Source of the DNA: an uncultured Bacteroidota bacterium
GTDB taxonomy: Bacteria > Bacteroidota > Bacteroidia > Bacteroidales > P3
Assembly (NCBI GenBank): GCA_902800395.1
Contig: CADCEC010000003.1
Location: 62,001-126,000 of the forward strand
Direction of reading: 5' to 3'
Length of the DNA stretch: 64,000 nt
Shown here: positions 54,144 through 63,200 of the stretch, in pieces
Layout of the letters: every line of letters begins with the position of its first letter
Numbering within the stretch: the stretch's first letter is position 1
The notes under the pieces: generated by a model
Told to the model about the DNA's origin: nothing
The model's database searches: none
What the model saw: only the letters and a program-made list of their open reading frames with translations
Position numbers and translations under genes: made by a program

Positions 54144-54175
54144 TTGCAGCATTTACTCGTCCTTGTAGTCGGCGA

Positions 54176-54733
54176 TTACTCACCACAGACGGTATAGACA
54201 TAGGAACGGTCGGGGGAGTGGAAAGTGGAAAGCGGGGAGTGGATAGTGGAAAGTTGTGATATGTCGTGCAGGCCTGTGCCGGTGAGTTTCAGGAGGGCTT
54301 CCTTTTGTGTCCAGAGCGCGGTGAAGGCGATGGTGGGGGAGTCGGAGGCAAGGATGGAGGCAACTTCTTCTTCGTTGAAACAGTAGCGGCAGAGCTCCAT
54401 GTCGAGCTCGTCGGGGACGGTCTCAATATCGCAGCCGACGGGATGGTCGGCAACGACACACATCGCCGCACGGGAGCAATGGCTGAGATTGAAATGAATC
54501 TCAGGGTGCTCTTTGAGATAGGGTTTCCCGTTGGGGCCAAAGGCGAATTCGGGGACTTCCTTCAAGCCATATTCTTCGCGGAGCGCCTGCTGGAGCAGGA
54601 GGAAGACCGCGAGGGAGAGGCGCTGGTCGAGCTCGCGCCGGTAACGCAGCGCATAGGCGGCACGCTGGGGGCTCACCTGCCGCAGAGCCTCAGAGATGTC
54701 GAGTTTGTCGATATGGTCGTTGAGGTAAATCAC
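54176..54733 (-). CDS. Sfp-type 4'-phosphopantetheinyl transferase
   Basis: Transfers the phosphopantetheine arm from CoA to carrier-protein serines. 185 aa with FGPNGKPYL and NLSHC near residue 82, GCDIETV near 100 (Mg-binding Asp and Glu) and FTALWTQKEALLKLTG near 138. The last part contains LSTIHSPLSTFHSP (54216-54258), a heptamer-repeat insertion that resembles one in MntP. It is divergent to the SpoIIE-STAS genes and the NRPS, so it is the probable activator of both NRPS carrier domains. Confidence 0.9.
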   Translation of the reverse strand: MIYLNDHIDKLDISEALRQVSPQRAAYALRYRRELDQRLSLAVFLLLQQALREEYGLKEVPEFAFGPNGKPYLKEHPEIHFNLSHCSRAAMCVVADHPVGCDIETVPDELDMELCRYCFNEEEVASILASDSPTIAFTALWTQKEALLKLTGTGLHDISQLSTIHSPLSTFHSPDRSYVYTVCGE

Positions 54734-54798
54734 GGGTGCAAAAATACGAAATAAAGTTTATAGTTTAAAGGTTAAAGGTTAAAGAATATTTTTTTCAT

Positions 54799-54829
54799 TT
54801 TGTCATGTGAGGAAAATATCGTAATTTTG
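54799..54829 (+). promoter_or_regulatory. Bacteroidetes-type promoter for SpoIIE-STAS-NRPS
   Basis: TTTG (54799-54802), 19 bp, TAATTTTG (54822-54829), nine bases before the ATG at 54838. No terminator is seen between here and the NRPS, so a single transcript may cover all three genes. Confidence 0.82.
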
Positions 54830-54837
54830 CAGTCGCT

Positions 54838-56877
54838 ATGAAAATGAAAAAACTATCAATAGTAAGTGTGGTTTTTCTCGTCGTTGCGTTGGCGATACAG
54901 TTTGCCGTATCATATAACCGTGAGAGGACAAACTTGGAGAATGATATCGAGAGAAGGATGGAACTGGCGGAGAAGGATTTTGTGTTTGAAGTGTATGACA
55001 TGTATGACGCAACAGATGAAATCACCTATTTCTTCCCCGAGTTGTGTGACAACACCGAGGAGTTGTACTCGATGCTGAAGACGGTGTTGGGGCGCTTCCA
55101 GAACCTCTACGGCTGCTATGTGGCTTTCGTGCCCGACTCGTTGCACGGGAGAGAGCGTCGGTTTTCGCCTTTTGCATCCAGAGCTGAGGGGGATTCCATT
55201 TCCGCATTCGATGCCAGTATGGATGTGAATTATCCGGAGCGTGACTGGTACAAGGGTGCGATGCAGAGCGACGAGAAGGGCTATTGGAGCCTGCCGTATC
55301 ATGACGGTATTCATAACGACCTTGTTTTCTCCCACTCGCGGAAGGTGTACGACAAGAAGGGCAGGATGGTGGGTGTGGCGGGAGCCGACTACACGCTCTC
55401 CTGGACGAAGCATAAGTTGGAGGACATCAAGCCTTACGGCGATGCCGTCTGCCAGCTGTACAGCACCAATGGCACGCTTATTGTCGAGAGCGGAGAGGGA
55501 GATATGGACGGCATGATTGTGATGGAGAAGACCCTTTCGCCCCTCAATATGCGACTGGTGATAGGGGTGCCAAACAACCACGTGTGGAAATCGGTACGTG
55601 GCATCTCGCTGCTGACGCTGGCTGTGCTGCTGACGGGAATCATCGCAGCAGGATGGCTGATTAGAAGAATCCAACGCGACCATGAGGCATACGCCCGCAC
55701 GGAAACTGCCAAGAAGCTGATGGAGAAAGAGCTGCAGATTGCCAGCAATATCCAGAGAGGAATACTCCGAGCTCCGGCCCCGGACGGGGCCGGAGCCGGA
55801 GCCGAGGTGCAGGCGACGCTGGTGCCGATGCGCGAAGTGGGTGGCGACCTCTATGACTATTATCGCAAGGGAGACGATTTCTTTTTCATCATTGGCGATG
55901 TGAGCGGCAAAGGCATTCCCGCTGCCCTCTTTATGAGTGCCACTGTCAACCTCTTCCGCTCGGCGGTGAAACGTCTGCAATCGCCCAAAGCCATCATGGA
56001 GGAAATCAACGGAGTGTTGAGCGAACACAATCCAAGCCTGACATTCGTCACCGCCATCATCGGCCGGCTGCATGTGCCCACAGGAGAGCTGACGTATTGC
56101 AACGCGGGACACCTGCCGCCGATAAAGGTTAATGGTGAAAGGTGTGAGGAGGTCGAGTTGATACCGAATATTCCGTTGGGGTATGAAGGAAAGTTCCAGT
56201 TTGTGGAGCAAGGCACCCTGCTCGGGAAAGAGGACACGCTGGTGCTTTATACCGACGGCATCACCGAGGCACGCAACAAGAATCACGAGATGATGGGAAT
56301 GGCGAGGTGGAAAGAGATGGTTATGGAAGGCTCAGGGGTTCAAGAGTTCAAGAGTTCAAGAGTTCAAGGTGAGGAGATGGTGGAGAGGCTGATGGAGGGG
56401 GTGAAGGCCTTCATCGGGAAGGCTGAACAGAGCGACGACATCACGCTGATGACCATCAGCAAGAGAAGCGATATGCAGCCCTATGTCCTGCATGTGGAAA
56501 ACAAGATGAGCCAGTGGCCGGTGCTACGCAAGGCCCTACACGACTATGGCATGTGTGGGGGAATGGAGGACAGGACGCTCAAAAAGATGATCCTCGCCCT
56601 TGAGGAGGCTGTGGTAAACATTGTCAACTACTCGGAAGCAAAATTCATTGGAATGACTATTTCCTGCGGGGACACCCAGCGACTCAGCATCACCCTCCGT
56701 GACGACGGCATTGCCTTTGACCCCACAGCGCAAGCGGAGGTGGATACCGCTGCGGTCATAGACCAAAGGCAGATTGGAGGATTGGGGATCGCCCTGCTAC
56801 GCCAGATAGCCGACGAGGTGCACTACCGCCGCACCGACGACGGACAAAACGAATTATCAATCATAAAAAACATATAA
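54838..56877 (+). CDS. Membrane SpoIIE-type PP2C phosphatase with C-terminal anti-sigma-kinase-like domain
   Basis: 679 aa. N-terminal membrane segment (IVSVVFLVVALAIQFAV), a Cache-like sensor region (~40-255), second membrane segment (LLTLAVLLTGIIAAGWLI), PP2C SpoIIE domain (~295-545: ELQIASNIQRGIL, MREVGGDLYDYYRK, IGDVSGKGIPAALFM, LYTDGITEARN) and a C-terminal HATPase/RsbW-like part (KMILALEEAVVNIVNYSEA, RDDGIAFDPT). SpoIIE usually dephosphorylates a STAS antagonist, and one is encoded next. VQEFKSSRVQGE (56333-56369) is a repeat-encoded insertion. Partner-switch control of an unknown sigma factor or of the NRPS is an inference. Confidence 0.87.
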   Translation: MKMKKLSIVSVVFLVVALAIQFAVSYNRERTNLENDIERRMELAEKDFVFEVYDMYDATDEITYFFPELCDNTEELYSMLKTVLGRFQNLYGCYVAFVPDSLHGRERRFSPFASRAEGDSISAFDASMDVNYPERDWYKGAMQSDEKGYWSLPYHDGIHNDLVFSHSRKVYDKKGRMVGVAGADYTLSWTKHKLEDIKPYGDAVCQLYSTNGTLIVESGEGDMDGMIVMEKTLSPLNMRLVIGVPNNHVWKSVRGISLLTLAVLLTGIIAAGWLIRRIQRDHEAYARTETAKKLMEKELQIASNIQRGILRAPAPDGAGAGAEVQATLVPMREVGGDLYDYYRKGDDFFFIIGDVSGKGIPAALFMSATVNLFRSAVKRLQSPKAIMEEINGVLSEHNPSLTFVTAIIGRLHVPTGELTYCNAGHLPPIKVNGERCEEVELIPNIPLGYEGKFQFVEQGTLLGKEDTLVLYTDGITEARNKNHEMMGMARWKEMVMEGSGVQEFKSSRVQGEEMVERLMEGVKAFIGKAEQSDDITLMTISKRSDMQPYVLHVENKMSQWPVLRKALHDYGMCGGMEDRTLKKMILALEEAVVNIVNYSEAKFIGMTISCGDTQRLSITLRDDGIAFDPTAQAEVDTAAVIDQRQIGGLGIALLRQIADEVHYRRTDDGQNELSIIKNI

Positions 56878-56879
56878 TT

Positions 56880-57185
56880 ATGCAACTCAACATTCAACCT
56901 GAAGGACAAGAAACCATCGTGAAAATCATCGGTGAACTGGATACCATAGCCACCACCGAACAAGCAGACGAATTGCAGAAAGTTGTCGATATGGCCGACA
57001 AAGCACTTACCGTCGACTGCAGTCAGCTCGAATACGTCTCTTCTGCCGGTTTGCGTTTCTTTATGCGCCTCAAACGCGAAACCGAAGCCAAAGGCGGAAG
57101 CGTCCGAATCACCCACCTCAACGAAGACGTGGCCGACATCTTCCGCATGAGCGGTTTCGAAAACATTTTTCAAATTGAGAATTGA
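56880..57185 (+). CDS. STAS-domain anti-sigma factor antagonist
   Basis: 101 aa. ALTVDCSQLEYVSSAGLRFF contains the phosphoacceptor Ser55 (S-S-A-G-L), with VKIIGELDTIATTEQADELQ and VRITHLNEDVADIFRMSGFE. Starts two bases after the phosphatase stop codon. Likely substrate of that phosphatase; completes a partner-switching unit. The C-terminus FQIEN comes from a repeat (57170-57202). Confidence 0.92.
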   Translation: MQLNIQPEGQETIVKIIGELDTIATTEQADELQKVVDMADKALTVDCSQLEYVSSAGLRFFMRLKRETEAKGGSVRITHLNEDVADIFRMSGFENIFQIEN

Positions 57186-57248
57186 CAATTGAGAATTGAC
57201 AATTAATGAAACGCCTATCCCTTTTAGTTTTTACTTTTTAGTTTTTAC
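57176..57248. repeat. AATTGAGAATTGACA and TTTTTAG repeats before the NRPS
   Basis: Four units of AATTGA-type spacing (57173-57205) and TTTTTAGTTTTTA repeats (57219-57248) fill the space between the STAS and NRPS genes. No terminator is recognised. Confidence 0.7.
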
Positions 57249-57253
57249 CTTAC

Positions 57254-60200
57254 ATGAAACAGACAGCGCCCCTTGCAAAATCGCAATTAGGTGTTTATGC
57301 CGAATGCGTGCAACATGAAAACGAGGTTTTCTATAACCTTCCTTTCCTTTATGTCTTTGACGGCAGCATTGATGCCGACCGTTTGTGTCGCGCCATCGAG
57401 GCGACGGTACAGGCCCATCCCACTTTTTTCACTCGCATTGAGCTGAGTGACGAGGGCGAGCCCATCCAGACTATCGACATGGATGAGGTTTCAAGTTTCA
57501 AGCTTCAGGTTTCAAGTTTTACAGACCTTGAGGCTGAGAAGCGAAAGTTCATCGAGCCTTTCAAATTTTATGGCGGCAGGCTGTTTCATACCAAAGTGAT
57601 GCGTGACGCTGAGCATGTCTATTGGCTCTTCGACATGCATCATATCATCAGCGACGGAGGCTCATACCATGTTATCATTTGCGACGTGGAGACGGCCTAC
57701 AACGGTGGCACGCTGGCTCCCGAGGAGATGTCGATGCAGGAATTCGCCCTTGCTGAAGCCGAGATGCGCAAAACGCCCGCTTTCGAGGAAGGCAAACAGT
57801 GGTATGCCCAAAACTTCGACTGCGGCGACACCTTCACCCAGCTCCTCCCCGACCTTGAAATATCCGAGCACTCGGACGCTTATATGTTCCGCACACTCGG
57901 CATCGACATGGCACGGGTGGATGCTTTCTGCAAGACCAACGGCATCAAAAAAAGCACACTCTTCACGTCGGCCTATTCCTTCCTGCTGGCCAAGTACAAC
58001 AACGAGCAGGAATCGCTGTTCACCACGGTGTTCAACGGTCGCACCAATCCGAAGTTCCAACATTCCGTTGGCATGACGGTGCAGACGCTGCCCGTTTACG
58101 CCAAGTTCACCGACGACACTACGGTGCTCGACTTCCTGAAAGCCGATGAGGAACAGATGATCGGCTGCCGCAAGCACGACATCTATGCCTATACAGACAT
58201 CATGAGCGACCTTAACCTGCAAAGCAACTCCATATTTGCATGGCAAGGGCTCTTGTTTGACTATACCGAGCTGATGGGCAAACCCATGAAGGCCATACAG
58301 CTCCGCAAGCATAACGAGGATGTGCCATTCTATCTGATGGCCTACTATATTGGCAAACAATATGAAATCAAGGCCGAATACAGCTCCAACCTCTACTCCG
58401 AGACGCTGATTGCCCAATTCATGGAGAGTTACGAGGCTGTTCTGGAGGGCTTGCTGAGTCAAACCTTGCTGCGCGACATCGACATCTGTACCGAGAGCCA
58501 GCGTGCCTTGTTGGATAGTTTCAACCAGACCGATACAGAGTTGGACGAGAGTGCGACGATCGTCTCCAAATTCCGCGAGCAGGTGGCGAAAACGCCCGAC
58601 AATATCGCGGTGGTATTTAAGGAAAAACGCTTCACCTACAAAGAATTGGACGAGCTTTCCGACCGCATCGCCGCCTATATCCACGGAAAGGGCCTTCACG
58701 AAGAGGATGTGGTCTCCGTGTTGATTCCGCGTAGCGAGTGGATGGCGATTGTCTCCCTGGGCGTGCTGAAGGCCGGTTGCGCCTACCAGCCCCTCGACCC
58801 GAGCTATCCTTCGGAGCGTCTCAACTTCATGATGCAAGATGCCAACGTGAAGTTGCTCATCGCCGATGAATCGCTGCGCGACATCGTGAACGAATACCAA
58901 GGCGACGTACTGTTGACGAGGGAAATTGAAAATTTAAAATTGAAAATTGAGAATTTGCCTGAAGGGCCAAAGTCCGAGTCGCTGTTCATCATGCTCTACA
59001 CCTCCGGTACCACGGGGACGCCCAAAGGCTGCCAGATCGTACATCGTAACCTCGTCTCATTCTGCGAGTGGTACCGGCGCAGGTTCAACCTGACGCCCGA
59101 CTGCAAAGTCTCGGCCTACGCAAGTTACGGATTCGATGCCAGTATGATGGAGACGTATCCATGTCTCACCACTGGTGCCACGCTTTATATTATCCCGGAG
59201 GAGATGCGCCTGGACATGATAGCGCTGAACGAATATTTTGAGCAGGAGCAGATCACTCACGGATTCATGACCACGCAGGTGGCCTATCAGTTCGCCACTT
59301 CCATTGAGAACCATTGCCTGCGCTACCTGATGACCGGTGGCGAGAAGTTGGCTCCGCTGACTCCGCCCACGAACTACACGTTGGTGAACCTCTATGGTCC
59401 GACCGAAAGCACCGTCTGCATCACCTCCTTCGACGTGACAAAGCCCATGAAGGATATCCCAATTGGCGCTGCGTTGGACAACGTGAAACTTTATATCGTC
59501 GACAAGGCGGGTCACCGTCTGCCTGTGGGTGTGGCGGGTGAGTTGTGGGTCGCTGGACCGCAGGTGACCCGCGGCTACCTCAACCGTCCCGAGAAAATGG
59601 CCGAGGTTTATATCGACAATCCCTTCGATTCCAGCGAGAAATACGCCCACATCTACCGCACTGGCGACATCGTGCGCTACCTCCCCGACGGCAACATCCA
59701 GTTTGTGGGACGCAAGGATGGACAGGTGAAGATCCGTGGTTTCCGCATCGAGCTGAAAGAGGTGGAAGGTGTCATCCTTCAGTTCCCTGGCATCAAAGAT
59801 GCAACGGTGCAAGCCTTCGACGAAGAGGGCGGTGGTAAGTTCATCGCAGCCTATATCGTGGCTGATGAGCAAATTGACATCGAAGCTCTGAACAGCTTCA
59901 TCTTGGACGAGAAACCGCCTTACATGGTGCCTGCCGTGACGATGCAAATTGAGCGCATCCCGCTCAACCAGAACCAGAAGGTGAACAAGAAAGCCCTTCC
60001 GAAGCCCGAAAAGAAAGCGGCCGAGGCCGTGGTGGAGAGCAATGTGCCGATGAATGTGCTGGAGCAGGAAATCCACGGCATCATCGCCAAGATCATCAAC
60101 ACCGAAGACTTTGGCGTGACCACCGTGTTGGGTTATGTCGGCCTGACCTCCATCATGGCCATCAAGTTGGCTATCCAGATCAACAAACGTTTCGGTGTTA

Positions 60201-63200
60201 CCCTCGACTCGAAATCCCTCGCCAAGACGGGTACTTTGCAGACCATCGAGAATGAATGCTTGAATGTGTTAATGCGTGATTGCGTGAGTGCTACGCAGGT
60301 AGACCGCGACTCAAACAATCAAACAATCAAACAATCAAGCAATCAAATTCCGCTGTCATACGCGCAGATGGGTGTTTATGTGGAGTGCATGAAGCAGCCC
60401 GAAGCCACCGTGTATAATATTCCGATGAAAGTCCGTTTCCCCAAAGATGTGGATACGACTCTGCTTACCCAGGCATTGGAGACCCTCGTCAAGGCGCATC
60501 CTCAATTGCAGGCGCATTTTGGAAGTTCGGGTTCGGACATTATTCAAATTATTGATTTCGAGCAACCCATCGAAATTCCACATATCCAGCATAGTGAGGC
60601 CGAGATGGACCAATACAAGCGGGAATTCGTCAAGCCGTTCAATCTGAGGCAGGGTCCGCTCTATCGCATGGAGATTGTCACTACCGAGCAATGGGTCTAT
60701 CTGATGATTGACTTCCACCACCTCGTGATGGATGGCGGCTCTCTGGACCTGTTGCTGACACAACTTTTCGAACTGCTCAACGGTCATGAGATTGAACCGG
60801 AATCCTTCACCTACGCCGATTTCGTGGCAGCCGAGAAAGCTGACGAAAACAGCGCAGAACACACTGCCGCCAAGGACTTCTTCCAAGAACGTCTCGGCAA
60901 GGTGGAGGGCGTGACCGAGGTTCCGTCGGATTTGACCAACCCCAAAGAGCAAGGTGTCATCGAGACTTCGACGAGTCCGTTGGATCTCGAAGCCATAAAG
61001 GAGTTCTGTCGTCAGCACAACATCACGCCGGCGCATCTCACCCTCGCGGCCACCTTCTACGCCCTTTCGCGTTTCACCAACAACGAGCAATTGTGCATCA
61101 CCACCATCAGCAACGGTCGTTCCGACCTGCGCATCAGTAATACGACCGGCATGTTCGTCAACACGTTGGCATTGAGTGCCACCATCGGCGAACAGACGGT
61201 GAGGGAGTTCCTTGACGAAACCAGCAAGCAATTCGACGAGACGCTGCGGCACGAGAAATATCCTTTCGCGCAAATCGCTGCTGACTACGACCTTTCCGCT
61301 GAAATCATGTTTGCCTACCAGATGGGCGTTCTCAACGAGCACAAGTTCGGCGGCCAGACGATTGCCATTGAGAATATGGAGTCTGACGTGCCGAAGTTCC
61401 GCATTGCTTTCTATATCCAGGAGGAGAAGGGTGTGCCGAGTGTGTGCATCGAATACGACAATGGCCGTTACAGTCACGACCTGATGCAGACCCTGGCAAA
61501 GTCGATTTGCAACGCTGCGAAGGCATTCATCCGTCAGTCGGAGATGAAGTTGCAGCAAGTGTCGCTCTTGGATGCCGAACAGACCGAAATCCTCGACAGT
61601 TTCAATCAGACCGAGGTGCCCTACGACGACACCCAGACCATCGTTTCGCTGTTCCGTAAGCAAGTGGAACTGACGCCCGACAATATGGCGGCGGTCTATC
61701 ATGACAAGCACTATACGTACAAGGAAGTGGATGCTATTTCGGAGCGTATCGCCAGTTACCTGGTGAAACAGGGTCTCGGCAACGAGGATGTGGTCTCGGT
61801 GCTTATCCCGCGCTGCGAGTGGATGGTCATTGCCTCGTTGGGCGTGCTGAAAGCCGGTTGCGCCTATCAGCCCCTCGACCCGAGTTATCCAGCCGATCGT
61901 CTGAACTTCATGATGCAGGATGCCAATGCCAAACTGCTCATCGCCGATGAAGCCCTGCGTCCCATCGTCGACGAATACCACGGCCCCGTCCTCCTCACCA
62001 AAGACATCCCCCAACTCCCAATTACTAATTCCTCATTCCCAATTCCTAATTCCTCATTCCTAATTCCTAATTCTCCAACTCCTTCATCCCTCTTCATCAT
62101 GCTCTACACCTCCGGTTCGACGGGTACGCCCAAGGGCTGCCAGTTGGAACACGGCAACCTGGTGGCATTCTGCCATTGGTATCAGAGACATTACGGCCTG
62201 ACTTCCAACGACAAGGTGGCCGCCTACGCCAGCTACGGTTTCGATGCCTGCATGATGGACATGTATCCCGCACTCACCTGCGGTGCCTGCGTCCACATCA
62301 TTGGCGAAGATATCCGTTTGAATCTGCCCGACTTGAACGACTACTTCAACCGGGAGGGCATTACCCATTCGTTCATCACCACGCAGGTGGGCTACCAGTT
62401 CGCGACCAACGTCGAGAACCATTCGCTGCGCTGCTTCGCTGTGGGTGGTGAGAAGCTCTCGGCGCTCAACCCGCCGACCAACTATAAGATGTACAACGGT
62501 TACGGTCCGACGGAATGCACCATCTTCACCACCAATTACTGGGTGAAGGATTACGAACTGGACATCCCCATCGGCAAGCCGTTAGACAACTTGAAACTCT
62601 ATATCGTTGACAAGCAATTCAACAGACTTCCTATTGGGGCTATGGGCGAGTTGTGGGTCACCGGACCGCAAGTGAGCCGAGGCTACCTGAACCGCCCCGA
62701 AAAGACCGCCGAGACCTACATCCAAAATCCGTTCAGCGACGACCCGAAGCACTCTCGTGTGTATCGCACCGGCGACATCGTGCGTTATCTGCCCGATGGC
62801 AATTTCCAGTTTGTCGGCCGTAAGGACGGTCAGGTGAAGATTCGTGGCTTCCGCATCGAGTTGAAGGAAGTGGAAGCTGTGATTCGCCAGTTCCCGGGCA
62901 TCAAGGATGCCACCGTGCAAGCCTTTGAGTATGAGAACGGCGGCAAGTACATCGCCGCCTACATCGTCAGCGATGAAAAAGTGGATATCAAGGAACTCAA
63001 CGCCTTCATCGGTCAGCAGAAACCTCCGTACATGATTCCGGCGGCCACGATACAGATTGACGCCATCCCGTTGAACCAGAACCAGAAGGTAAACCGCAAG
63101 GCGCTGCCCGCACCTGTCATCCAGGCCGCCGACCACGAATATGTGGAGCCCGTTACCGAGGTAGAGAAACTCTTCTGCAAGATTTACAGCGACATTCTGT

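Noticed and set aside
57662-62014. Several long minus-strand frames opposite the NRPS.
   Set aside because: The plus strand is one intact NRPS frame; the minus frames have biased composition and no domains.
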